Below are positions 1-6,880 of a DNA stretch of 9,873 bases, one piece after another. A program made the translations under genes and the position numbers. Source of the DNA: an uncultured Clostridia bacterium (GTDB lineage: Bacteria > Bacillota > Clostridia > Christensenellales > Borkfalkiaceae). Numbering within the stretch: the stretch's first letter is position 1; each line of letters begins with the position of its first letter. The notes under the pieces were generated by a model. It did no database searches and was not told the DNA's origin. It saw only the letters and a list, made by a program, of their open reading frames with translations. The stretch spans positions 1 through 9,873 of the forward strand of contig CANRFD010000044.1 in assembly GCA_947629845.1 (NCBI GenBank), in the 5' to 3' direction.

Positions 1-1221
1 CACTTCCCCGTGCACGTCGACGCGGACGATGTGATAGCTCGGCGCGTCCGCCGTGAGATTGACCCCCACCCTGCCGCTCTTTTTGACGACTTTGGGTTCG
101 GCGAGGTTCATTTCCCCCGCCTCGGGCGGCACGATGCCGTAGCCGTATTCCTGCGCGTCGGCAAACGCCTTCCCCACCCGCGCATACAGCTTTTTCGCCT
201 CGGCAAGCCGGCAGACGTAGCTCATGAGCGCGAAATCATCCTTGATCTCTTCGCCGCACGCCTCGCCGAGTACCTCGAAGAACGCCCCCTCCTGCGCTTC
301 CACGCGGCAGTGCGCCTTGCCCGTCGCCGCGTCGATATCCATGGAGACGGGCGGCTTGAGACGCGCGCTCTCGGCAAACAGGGTGTCGAGCAGGGCGCAG
401 TCGCTCATCTTGCATATCTTGGGCGCGACGGCGCGGACGCCCGCCAGCACCTCGGAGATGAGCGGCGAATCGGCGTCGAGCACGCGCATCCAGTCGGGGA
501 GGTCGACGTCCACCGAGAGGACGGGAAATTCGTAGAGCACGCGTTGGAGAATGTCGCAGATGCCGTCCGCGTCGAGCGCTTCCGCATTGACGGCGAGCAC
601 GGGCGACTGATATTTCTCCTCGAGGGCGGCGCGCAGGGCGTCCGCACCCGACGGCTCCTTGCAGTTGAGCAGAATGACGAACGGCTTGCCGATATTCTTG
701 ATCTCGGCGACGGCGCGCGCCTCCGCCTCCTCGTACGCCTCGCGCGGGATGCCCGCGATCGAGCCGTCCGTCGTCATGAGAATGCCGATGGTAGAGTGGT
801 CGCGGATGACCCGCCGCGTGCCCTCCTCCGCCGCCTCGCCGAAGGGAACAGGCGCGTCGCTCCACGGCGTCTTGACGAGCCGCGGCGCCCCCTCCTCTTC
901 GAAGCCCGTCGCCCCCTCCACGGGGAAGCCGACGCAGTCGATGAGACGGACTTTCGCCACCGCGTCCTTCACGCGGATGTGCGCCCCCTCTTCGGGCACG
1001 AATTTGGGTTCGGTGGTCATCACCGTTTTCCCCGCCGCCGACTGCGGCAGCTCGTCGATGTAGCGCTGCCGTTTGGCGCCCTCGACGCCGGGCAAGACGA
1101 GTTCCTGCATGAATTTTTTGATGAACGTCGATTTGCCCGTCCGCACCGGCCCCGCGACGCCCACGTAAATTTCTCCCCCCGTGCGCGTTGAGATGTCCTC
1201 ATATACGCTGAATTTTTCCAT
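1..1221 (-). CDS. spoIVA: Stage IV sporulation protein A, C-terminus cut by window edge
   Basis: SpoIVA is the ATPase that polymerises on the forespore outer surface and forms the basement layer of the spore coat, anchored there by SpoVM. The reading frame opens at ATG 1221 and runs without a stop through the left edge, giving 407 codons; the Bacillus subtilis protein is 492 residues, so roughly the last 85 are outside. Seen in the translation: N-terminal TGGEIYVGVAGPVRTGKST with the Walker A lysine at residue 30 (the same number as in B. subtilis), DELPQSAAGKTVMTTEPKFV at about 56-75 with the paired threonines, and a Walker B-like VRLIDCVGF at 91-99. Further on, a YEFPVLSVDVDLPDW stretch and a YGYGIVPPEAGEM stretch also match the family. 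GGAGG at 1229-1233 lies 7 nt before the ATG. The gene follows a vegetative-looking operon but carries its own sigma-E-like promoter and a hairpin over its ribosome binding site. Identification is very secure. Confidence 0.96.
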   Translation of the reverse strand, partial: MEKFSVYEDISTRTGGEIYVGVAGPVRTGKSTFIKKFMQELVLPGVEGAKRQRYIDELPQSAAGKTVMTTEPKFVPEEGAHIRVKDAVAKVRLIDCVGFPVEGATGFEEEGAPRLVKTPWSDAPVPFGEAAEEGTRRVIRDHSTIGILMTTDGSIAGIPREAYEEAEARAVAEIKNIGKPFVILLNCKEPSGADALRAALEEKYQSPVLAVNAEALDADGICDILQRVLYEFPVLSVDVDLPDWMRVLDADSPLISEVLAGVRAVAPKICKMSDCALLDTLFAESARLKPPVSMDIDAATGKAHCRVEAQEGAFFEVLGEACGEEIKDDFALMSYVCRLAEAKKLYARVGKAFADAQEYGYGIVPPEAGEMNLAEPKVVKKSGRVGVNLTADAPSYHIVRVDVHGEV

Positions 1222-1226
1222 AAAAA

Positions 1227-1270
1227 CGCCTCCGCCATAGTCCTTGCGTGATTACTATATGGCGAAGGCG
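1227..1270 (-). promoter_or_regulatory. Hairpin masking the spoIVA ribosome binding site in read-through RNA
   Basis: On the minus strand, CGCCTTCGCCATA (1270-1258) can pair with TATGGCGGAGGCG (1239-1227). This gives 13 continuous pairs, one of them a G-U wobble (1265 with 1232), around an 18-nt loop. Five Ts (1226-1222) follow, and then the spoIVA ATG. The 3' arm contains the GGAGG ribosome binding site, and the 5' arm includes part of the sigma-E -10 box. RNA reading through from the upstream operon would fold and hide the site, or terminate at the T run. RNA starting at the sigma-E promoter (about 1247) would lack the 5' arm and stay open. The repeat is directly visible; its regulatory role is inferred. 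Confidence 0.65.
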
Positions 1271-1280
1271 GCAAAGTTAT
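1254..1280 (-). promoter_or_regulatory. Sigma-E-type promoter of spoIVA
   Basis: Read on the minus strand, ATAAC (1280-1276) is followed by exactly 14 nt and then CATATAGT (1261-1254). The mother-cell sigma-E consensus is roughly ATATT, 14 nt, CATACAnT, so the -10 box differs at one fixed position and the -35 keeps its ATA core. A start near 1247 would give a leader of about 26 nt. In B. subtilis spoIVA is transcribed by sigma-E, so the location fits the family. The assignment is by eye and no start site has been mapped. Confidence 0.72.
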
Positions 1281-1292
1281 GACGGAGCTTTG

Positions 1293-2138
1293 TCAATTGC
1301 TCGGTTTTTTCATCGGGTCGAAGTCCGCGGGGAGCTGCGATTGCTCGGCGATCTCCTTGAAATAGGGATCGTTGGAGAAGTCGCGCGGGCGCGTGTATTC
1401 GCCGCCCAACGCCTCGATGGCGTATTTGAGCTCCTGATATTCGATGTAATTGATGTCCTCCCTGTCGATCACCTCGAGCAGCACGGGCAGGGCGCGGGCG
1501 TCGCCGTAGGCGGCGAGGTAGCTCGCGTGCATGGGGATGTCCTCGTCGGTGCGGAAGGCCTCGAGCAGGATGTCGTATACGCGCTCGTCCCGCTGTTTGC
1601 AGCGGGAGAGGATCTCGAGCATGAGTTCGCGTTCCCTGCCCTCCCGGTAGAAGGCAAGCGCGCGTTCCTTTGCCGCGTCGGCGCCCGCCTTGAGCTGTTC
1701 GCAGACGGCGTCCTTGATCTCGCCGTCGGAGGTCTTGGCGAGAATTTCGAAATAGGCGTCGAAGGCCTTGGGGCTGTCCCCCGCGAGGTTGACGGCAAGC
1801 GTAAGAAGGCGCTCGTCCGCCTCCGAGAGCAGGGCGACGAGGGCGTCGGGGCAGCCCCGCCCCTCCAATTCGCGGCAGAGGAAGTCGGTCACGGGGACGT
1901 CCTCCTCCACATACTGTTTGAGAAGGGCGACGAGCTCGTCGTCGGTGCACTCGGCAAAGTACTGCGTGGGAGTCGCCCCCACGCCGGGGATGCGGATGTC
2001 GCCGAATTGGCGGTACAGCTTGGGGATGATGTTCTCCCACTGCTTTTCGGTGTACTTCCCCGCGTTTTCGCGCATGTACTGCGCAAGTTTTTCATCGAAC
2101 AGTCCGTCGAAATCGACGGGTTTTTTCCTGCCTTCCAT
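1293..2138 (-). CDS. Hypothetical all-helical protein, HEAT-like repeats
   Basis: I do not recognise a named family for this 281-residue protein. It has no signal peptide or membrane span and looks cytoplasmic. The middle (about residues 65-245) is a run of short amphipathic helices of the type LLSEADERLLTLAVNLAG, ILSRCKQRDERVYDILLEAF and YLAAYGDARALPVLLEVI, the last of which is typical of HEAT or PBS-lyase-like repeats. The N-terminus (1-60) is charged and aromatic (FDEKLAQYMRENAGKYTEKQWENIIPKLY), and the tail DFDPMKKPSN is short and polar. ATG 2138 is preceded by AGGGG at 2145-2149, 6 nt away, and the gene begins only 9 nt after the stop of the TPR gene, so the two are surely cotranscribed. 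Repeat-only proteins of this sort usually act as scaffolds; no catalytic residues stand out. The gene is certain but its function is unknown. Confidence 0.85.
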   Translation of the reverse strand: MEGRKKPVDFDGLFDEKLAQYMRENAGKYTEKQWENIIPKLYRQFGDIRIPGVGATPTQYFAECTDDELVALLKQYVEEDVPVTDFLCRELEGRGCPDALVALLSEADERLLTLAVNLAGDSPKAFDAYFEILAKTSDGEIKDAVCEQLKAGADAAKERALAFYREGRERELMLEILSRCKQRDERVYDILLEAFRTDEDIPMHASYLAAYGDARALPVLLEVIDREDINYIEYQELKYAIEALGGEYTRPRDFSNDPYFKEIAEQSQLPADFDPMKKPSN

Positions 2139-2147
2139 CTTTTACCC

Positions 2148-3821
2148 CTAAATCATGTAGTCGAGGATCTTCTGCGCGGCGCTCCTGTCTGCGTCGAACA
2201 TCTTTGCGATCTCGGCGAAGTCGCGCTCGGCGTGACGCATGCGCGCTTCCCTGTAGATGACGGCGGCGATCTCGGCGCGTTCGTCCACGAGGTCGAGCGC
2301 GTCGGCCTCCTCGAGCGTCAGATACACGTCCTCCGCCGCGTTGCACAGCTTGGCCTCGTTCTCCTCGCCGAGCAGCGCGAAGCGGGAATACACGTCGGCA
2401 AAAGCGCGCAGAAATTCCGCCCGTTTCTCCTCGCCCAACTTCAGCTCGTGCGTGAAAAATTCCCTGTAAATGTTGAGAAACACCGTCCCGTAAGACTCCT
2501 CCTCGTTGCGCTCGACGAGGTCGTGCAAGACGGAGAGCTTCACCATGTCGTCCCCCTCGTAGTCGAGGAGCATTTCGCGGACGAAGGCGTCGGAATGCGT
2601 CTTGACCGCCACCTTTGCCGCAAGCATCTGCAATTTTTCGTCCCGCCCCTCCATTTCGTCGAAGGAGATGCGGAAGAAGGAGTCGAGCTCGGAGAGCGAG
2701 GAGAGGCGGATGAGCTCGTCGCCCTCCTTGTTGTCCGCGGCGAGCAAAAATCCCGCGACCGAGCGGTATTCCTCCTCGGGAAGCCTGTAATAATAGGACA
2801 TGGGGAACTTTTCCCCCTCGCCGTCGCGCAGCCGCCGCATGCGCACGAGGTAGTACGCCGCCACGGCCTTGCGGGGATAGACGGTGGTCATCCGCTCGAG
2901 CGAGGCGATCGCTTCGTCGAGCTTGCCCAATTTATAGGCGGCGACGGCGTGGAAATACAGCACGTTCTCATCGTACGGCAGGCGGACTTTCAGCGTCTCG
3001 AGCACGGAGAACGCCTCCTCGTCCAGCCCCGTTTCGCACAGCGCCGTGGCGATGCGGTATAAGTCGTCCGTCGACTGCGTTTTCAGCCCGGAGAGCCGCT
3101 TTGCAACCTCCCGCGCGCCCTCCTTGTTGCCGCGGGCGTCGAGCACGGCGCAATACGTCGTGAGCGCCTGCACGTTTTCGGGATATTTTTCGAGCAGAAC
3201 TTCGCATTCGCGCTCCGCCCCCGCCTCGTCGCCGAGCATCAGCGTGCACATCGCGGAGAGCCCCATCGCCGAGGGATAGTCCGAGCTCGTCTCGTCGATC
3301 TCCCCCAGCCGCTTCTTCGCCTCCTCGAGGTCGCCTTCCTTGAGAAGGATGAGCCCCTCCCGCAGCGTCTCGGGGTCGGGCGCGCCGTCCTGCACGAGGC
3401 GCAGACGGGGGCGCGGCTGCGCTTCCGCCAGCATCGCGGCGAGCTCCTCCGCGTCGCCGTCATCAACATCGTCGTCGCCCGCCTCCTCGTCCTCCATGGC
3501 GCGGTGGTAGTAGTAGGCCGATTGCAGCTCGTTGCCCATGTTCATGAAGGAGACGGCGAGCCCCTCGTAACCCTCGGCAAAGTCGGCCTCGTTGCAGGTA
3601 TCGAGGAAGCGGAACCACGCGTCGACGGCGAGCGGATAGAGCTCGAGGTTCTCATAGATATCGGCATACAGCGCCCATGCGTCCGCGCTCGGCGGGTACT
3701 TTTCGCCCCGCTTGTTGAGCATCGTGAGTGCGCCGAAATAGTCCCCCCGCTCGAAGCGCTTTTCGGCGCTCTCATAGAGGAACTCTTCGCTCAGGATCCA
3801 ATTCTTCTCTCTTTCCTTCAT
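2148..3821 (-). CDS. TPR-repeat protein of unknown function
   Basis: This 557-residue soluble protein is built of tetratricopeptide-like helix pairs. Clear repeats are EKRFERGDYFGALTMLNKRG (about 20-39), a second near 45-75, MLGDEAGAERECEVLLEKYP (195-214), ARGNKEGAREVAKRL (229-243), CETGLDEEAFSVLETLKVRL (262-281) and YKLGKLDEAIASLERMTTVY (296-315). An acidic linker, rich in Asp and Glu, spans about 109-135 and splits the repeats into two blocks. The C-terminal third (340-557) is helical but less repetitive and ends in a compact RSAAQKILDYMI. I chose ATG 3821 because it overlaps the hslO stop as ATGA with GGAGA just upstream. The frame stays open back to 4022, but that 67-residue extension is Arg/Gly-rich and lies inside hslO. 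TPR arrays bind other proteins; which partner is not visible here. Confidence 0.88.
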   Translation of the reverse strand: MKEREKNWILSEEFLYESAEKRFERGDYFGALTMLNKRGEKYPPSADAWALYADIYENLELYPLAVDAWFRFLDTCNEADFAEGYEGLAVSFMNMGNELQSAYYYHRAMEDEEAGDDDVDDGDAEELAAMLAEAQPRPRLRLVQDGAPDPETLREGLILLKEGDLEEAKKRLGEIDETSSDYPSAMGLSAMCTLMLGDEAGAERECEVLLEKYPENVQALTTYCAVLDARGNKEGAREVAKRLSGLKTQSTDDLYRIATALCETGLDEEAFSVLETLKVRLPYDENVLYFHAVAAYKLGKLDEAIASLERMTTVYPRKAVAAYYLVRMRRLRDGEGEKFPMSYYYRLPEEEYRSVAGFLLAADNKEGDELIRLSSLSELDSFFRISFDEMEGRDEKLQMLAAKVAVKTHSDAFVREMLLDYEGDDMVKLSVLHDLVERNEEESYGTVFLNIYREFFTHELKLGEEKRAEFLRAFADVYSRFALLGEENEAKLCNAAEDVYLTLEEADALDLVDERAEIAAVIYREARMRHAERDFAEIAKMFDADRSAAQKILDYMI

Positions 3822-4693
3822 CTCTTCTCCGAAAACAGCCGCCCGATCTCGGCAGCCGAAAACGAATAGTCGGTATTGCAGTAGTCGCAGTGCACGCGAA
3901 CCGCCCCTTCCTCCTCGGCAAGGCGCATGGCGTCCGCCCGCCCAAGCGACAGAACGGCGGAGGCCGCGCGCTCCCGCGAGCAGTGGCAGCGGTAGAAAAT
4001 TTCCCTGCGGAAATAGTCGCATTTTTCAATGCTCAAGAGCAGTTTTTCCGCCCCCATGTCCGCAATTTCGGAGGAAACGCGGGTGTGGCGGGCGATCTCC
4101 TTTTCCACGGCGGAGAGGACGTTTTCGCCCGCGCCGGGGAGGGGCTGCAGAAAGACGCCGCCCGAGGCGACGCACCGCCCGTCCGTTCCGATGAGCACGC
4201 CGAGCGCGATGGCCGTGGGGCGCTGTTCGCTGGTCAAAAAGTAGGCGGAAAAGTCCTCCGCGATCTCGCCCGAGACGAGCTCGCACGAGCCGGTGAACGG
4301 AATGCCCTCCCCTTCGTCCCGCACGACGGAGAGCACGCCGCTATGCCCCACGAATGCGCCCACGTCGAGCTTGCCGTCGGCGCGCGGAGGCAGGTCGGCG
4401 GACGGGCAGAGCACAAATCCGCGCAAGTTGAGCGCGCCGTCCCCCGCGACGTAGATCCCCCCGCCGACGCCGTCGCCCTTGACGGTGACGGAGAGCGAGG
4501 CCTCCGACGTCTTTAACCAGCTGCAAAGATAGGCCGTTGCGGTGAGCGTTCGGCCGAGCGCCGCGGCGGCGACGGGTGTGAGACGGTGGCGTTCGATCGC
4601 CTCGTTCACGAGGGCCGTCGTATCCAGCACGGCGAGGGACACCGTCTGCCCCCAAATCAGCGATTTATAGATAGCGTTTGTGCCTTTTTGCAT
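3818..4693 (-). CDS. hslO: Hsp33 redox-regulated holdase chaperone
   Basis: Hsp33 is a cytoplasmic ATP-independent chaperone. It is inactive when reduced with zinc bound, and becomes a holdase on oxidative unfolding. The 291-residue protein matches the family along its length. The N-terminal domain carries LAVLDTTALVNEAIERHRLTPVAAAALGRTLTA at about 20-52, where the family has the RAYAxxTT and AALGRTMTA stretches. The C-terminal redox switch is complete: C236 and C238 as CxC, then 30 residues, then C269 and C272 as CxxC, the normal spacing. ATG 4693 lies inside the upstream methyltransferase gene (37-nt overlap) with only a poor ribosome binding site (AGG about 10 nt away), so translation is probably coupled to that gene. 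The start adds about 5 residues compared with B. subtilis Hsp33 and no better ATG lies downstream. The 3' end overlaps the TPR gene by ATGA. Secure call; exact start less so. Confidence 0.95.
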   Translation of the reverse strand: MQKGTNAIYKSLIWGQTVSLAVLDTTALVNEAIERHRLTPVAAAALGRTLTATAYLCSWLKTSEASLSVTVKGDGVGGGIYVAGDGALNLRGFVLCPSADLPPRADGKLDVGAFVGHSGVLSVVRDEGEGIPFTGSCELVSGEIAEDFSAYFLTSEQRPTAIALGVLIGTDGRCVASGGVFLQPLPGAGENVLSAVEKEIARHTRVSSEIADMGAEKLLLSIEKCDYFRREIFYRCHCSRERAASAVLSLGRADAMRLAEEEGAVRVHCDYCNTDYSFSAAEIGRLFSEKR

Positions 4694-5406
4694 ATGACGT
4701 TGAGCCTGTCGCTCCCCTCCGCGGCCTCGCCGAGGTGGCCTTCGAACTTGACGATCTCAAGCCCCGTGCCCCCGAGCGCGGCGTAAATTTCTTCGCCCGT
4801 GTGGATGTAGCGCGTGTGCGTTTCGTCGTGACGGCGGAAGAGTTCCCCTTCCCGCACGAAGAGCGTGACGTCCGACTGCACACGGTCGCCGAGCAGGCGG
4901 TCGATCTCGATATATGTGACGTCGTCCCGGTCGTCGCAGAACATATTATTTGCAACTTTTTCGCGCAACTTGTATTCCGAACTCACGTCGAACCAAAAAA
5001 TGCCGCCCGAAACGAGGCACCGCGCGACGCTTCTGAACGCGGCGTGCAGCGCGCTTTGGGGCAAATAGTTGAAGCAATCGTTGGGCGAAAGGATGAAATC
5101 GTACTTCGCGGGGACATTCAGCCGCGCGGCGTCTGCCTGCACAAATTCTATGCGCACGCCCTCCGCCCGCGCGAGCTCCGCCGCCTTTGAAAGCATCGCC
5201 GCAGACCTATCCGCCCCCGTCATCGAATAGCCCGCCTTGGCGAGCGCACGGGAGAAGGCGCCGCTTCCGCAGCCGAGCTCCAATCCCCGTTTGCCCGCGC
5301 CGTAGCGGGAGAGCCCTTCAATAAAATACTGCGACCAAGAGGAGTAGTCGCAGTCGTCGTTCAAAAATTCGAACCATTCGGCAAGAAAATCGTATGCCTG
5401 CGCCAT
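4657..5406 (-). CDS. Class I SAM-dependent methyltransferase, YqeM-like
   Basis: This 249-residue protein has the Rossmann-type methyltransferase fold. Motif I is GLELGCGSGAF (41-51), the acidic residue that binds the SAM ribose is probably D66 in MTGADRSAAML, and motif IV is YDFILSPNDCFNYL (102-115), followed by VSGGIFWFDV (132-141) as the next strand. The N-terminus, MAQAYDFLAEWFEFLNDD followed by CDYSSWSQYF, resembles the lead-in of YqeM-type methyltransferases of Firmicutes (AYxYDxLMxDxPYxxW). The substrate cannot be read from the sequence; small molecules, RNA or quinone-type substrates are all possible. ATG 5406 begins 9 nt after the stop of the membrane-protein gene, with a weak site (GATAAGG) just upstream, suggesting coupled translation. 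Fold assignment is certain; the subfamily is a judgement by eye. Confidence 0.87.
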   Translation of the reverse strand: MAQAYDFLAEWFEFLNDDCDYSSWSQYFIEGLSRYGAGKRGLELGCGSGAFSRALAKAGYSMTGADRSAAMLSKAAELARAEGVRIEFVQADAARLNVPAKYDFILSPNDCFNYLPQSALHAAFRSVARCLVSGGIFWFDVSSEYKLREKVANNMFCDDRDDVTYIEIDRLLGDRVQSDVTLFVREGELFRRHDETHTRYIHTGEEIYAALGGTGLEIVKFEGHLGEAAEGSDRLNVICKKAQTLSINR

Positions 5407-5415
5407 AACCTTATC

Positions 5416-6735
5416 TCACTTACGCTTATTCATAAGCTTGGGACGTTTGACGTTCTTCTTTTTGCCGTTGTTCTTCTTTTTCTTGCCGTCGTCGTTCAGA
5501 GCGCGCTCCGTCTCCTCGAAGATGCGGTTATATTCCACGTACTGTGCGTCGTTCTTATGCTCCTCCGTGTACTGCTTGGCGTCCTCTTCGACGAGAGAAC
5601 GGCTCTCCTTGAGCTTCTGCAGATCCTCGCGGGAGAAGCCCTCGCTGAGCTGGTAGGGCTCGACGCCCTCGTCGATGGGCTTGATGGGACGGCACACGAG
5701 CTTGCTCTTGCCCTGTGCGACGATCTGCCGCCTGTACTCGCGCATGGCCGCGCTCTCGTCGAGGCTGACTTCCTGCGGGGCAGCAGGCGAGGCGCCCTTC
5801 TCCTTGTTGTACAGCCCCTTGCCCGTCGCAAAGCCGTGCGCGGGGTTGACGAACTTATCGAACGCCCACTGGCTGTAATCCATCCAGACGAGCATGAGCC
5901 ACGACAGCGCGAAGAGCACGAGCAGGATGAGCCCGACGACGAGGAGGATCCCCGTGCCGAAGATGACGAGGAAGATGGGCGCCGTGGCGATGGCGGCGAA
6001 GAACACCGTCTGCGGCAGGGTGCCGACCGTCATGACGACGGCATTGCGAAGCAGGGCGAAGGGCCCCTGTTTGTAGTTCACACCCAAGGAGATCATCCAC
6101 AGGCTGACGAGGATGGAGAAGGCGACGAAGATGTAGCCGACGACCTTGGAGGCGATCATCCAGCCCGAGAAGGACGCCCCCATCGCGACGTAGAGGTCGG
6201 CAAAGTCGCCCACGATCGTCGCCATAAAGAGGATGGCGGAGAAGAACAGCGCCGCCTCCATCACGTTCAGGAAATTGCGCTTGATGCCGCGCAAAAAGTC
6301 GTTCGCGACGAAGATGCCCTCCGTCCAGATGAGATTGCGGACGATGTACATGCCGCCCGAGAGACCGACGGCGGCGATGATCGAGGCGGGGATGAGCAGC
6401 CCGAAGTAGAAGAGATCGAGCTGGAGCGCCGTCCATTGAGCCTGTCCCAACCGCTCGGGGATGAAGGGATAGCCGACGCCGAGCCCGGCGCCGTACGAAC
6501 CCGAAGCGCCCGCCGCGGCGAGGCTGAAGTTATGGAAAAAGACCAGAAGGACGATGGGGACGCAGGTGATGAGAACGAGCAGATTGACGAGCATGAGCCG
6601 CCCGAACCTGCCCTTCAGAATATCCCAAAACAGCGCCCAACGGCTTGTGGGGAGGGTGCTGCGCGCGTAATCTTCGCTGCGCTCCTTCCCTTCGAGCCAA
6701 CGGGCAACGAGCCCCTTTCTTTCCCTGTCCGCCAT
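5416..6735 (-). CDS. Six-span membrane protein, possibly DUF624/YesL-like, with Lys-rich tail
   Basis: This 439-residue integral membrane protein has about six hydrophobic spans, near residues 46-66, 107-130, 160-180, 192-215, 240-260 and 262-285. The stretch WALFWDILKGRFGRLMLVNLL followed by TCVPIVLL (33-64) recalls the opening of YesL/DUF624 proteins, where a FW..L...F..L...N.L....SLPI pattern precedes the first span; I treat this as likely, not proven. After the last span comes a cytoplasmic, charged region of about 150 residues (from 290) that ends in a strongly basic tail (417-439) made largely of Lys and Asn. That tail could contact membrane lipid or RNA. GGAG at 6743-6746 lies 7 nt before ATG 6735. 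It is the first gene of the leftward operon, directly behind a good sigma-A promoter. Function unknown. Confidence 0.85.
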   Translation of the reverse strand: MADRERKGLVARWLEGKERSEDYARSTLPTSRWALFWDILKGRFGRLMLVNLLVLITCVPIVLLVFFHNFSLAAAGASGSYGAGLGVGYPFIPERLGQAQWTALQLDLFYFGLLIPASIIAAVGLSGGMYIVRNLIWTEGIFVANDFLRGIKRNFLNVMEAALFFSAILFMATIVGDFADLYVAMGASFSGWMIASKVVGYIFVAFSILVSLWMISLGVNYKQGPFALLRNAVVMTVGTLPQTVFFAAIATAPIFLVIFGTGILLVVGLILLVLFALSWLMLVWMDYSQWAFDKFVNPAHGFATGKGLYNKEKGASPAAPQEVSLDESAAMREYRRQIVAQGKSKLVCRPIKPIDEGVEPYQLSEGFSREDLQKLKESRSLVEEDAKQYTEEHKNDAQYVEYNRIFEETERALNDDGKKKKNNGKKKNVKRPKLMNKRK

Positions 6736-6758
6736 AACTTTACTCCGATGGTGATCTC

Positions 6759-6774
6759 GGCGACATTTGTCGCC
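6759..6774. promoter_or_regulatory. Palindrome at the start of the leftward transcript
   Basis: GGCGACATTTGTCGCC is a perfect inverted repeat of two 7-base arms around a 2-base centre. It sits at about +2 to +17 of the leftward transcript, between the -10 box and the ribosome binding site. It could be an operator where a bound dimer blocks RNA polymerase, or a 5'-terminal RNA hairpin (6 pairs, 4-base loop) that stabilises the message. The sequence does not decide between these, and I do not recognise the regulator. Confidence 0.5.
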
Positions 6775-6782
6775 ATACCGAT

Positions 6783-6811
6783 ATTGTACTACAACCGCGA
6801 AAATATTTCAA
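6783..6811 (-). promoter_or_regulatory. Sigma-A promoter of the leftward five-gene operon
   Basis: On the minus strand TTGAAA (6811-6806), a 17-nt spacer and TACAAT (6788-6783) match the vegetative consensus at 5 of 6 bases in each box, with ideal spacing. The start would fall near 6776, about 41 nt before the membrane-protein ATG. Confidence 0.8.
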
Positions 6812-6813
6812 TT

Positions 6814-6828
6814 AAAATCGGGCATTTT
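6814..6828. repeat. Symmetric AT-flanked element between the divergent promoters
   Basis: AAAAT, then CGGGC, then ATTTT forms a 15-bp element with 5-base inverted arms. It fills the 20-bp gap between the -35 boxes of the two divergent promoters. It may be a shared operator, or simply A/T tracts acting as UP elements for both promoters. Short AT arms can arise by chance, hence low confidence. Confidence 0.3.
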
Positions 6829-6831
6829 TCC

Positions 6832-6860
6832 TTGATTTTTATATGCGCGTATGTTAAAAT
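6832..6860 (+). promoter_or_regulatory. Sigma-A promoter of asd-dapA-dapB, extended -10
   Basis: TTGATT (6832-6837), a 17-nt spacer and TAAAAT (6855-6860). A TG at 6852-6853, one base ahead of the -10 box, gives an extended -10 that can offset the weaker -35. The start would be near 6867, leaving a leader of about 114 nt before asd. Confidence 0.75.
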
Positions 6861-6880
6861 TATTTCACAGAGAGAAAAAA

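Noticed and set aside
10..1191. Plus-strand open frame of 393 codons at the left end
   Set aside because: It is the complement of spoIVA, whose minus-strand frame matches the B. subtilis protein through the Walker motifs and beyond.
1291..1296. Perfect TTGACA on the minus strand, possible sigma-A promoter for spoIVA
   Set aside because: No acceptable -10 box lies 16-18 nt downstream (the sequence there is GC-rich). The sigma-E-like pair just after it is better spaced.
1248..3062. Long plus-strand open frame of 604 codons
   Set aside because: It is antisense to the TPR and HEAT-like genes, both of which have good ribosome sites, operon spacing and sensible protein composition. The plus-strand product resembles no family I know, and long antisense frames are common in GC-rich DNA.
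3822..4022. 67-residue N-terminal extension of the TPR protein
   Set aside because: It lies wholly within hslO, is Arg/Gly-rich and unlike the rest of the protein. ATG 3821 has a ribosome site and the usual ATGA overlap.
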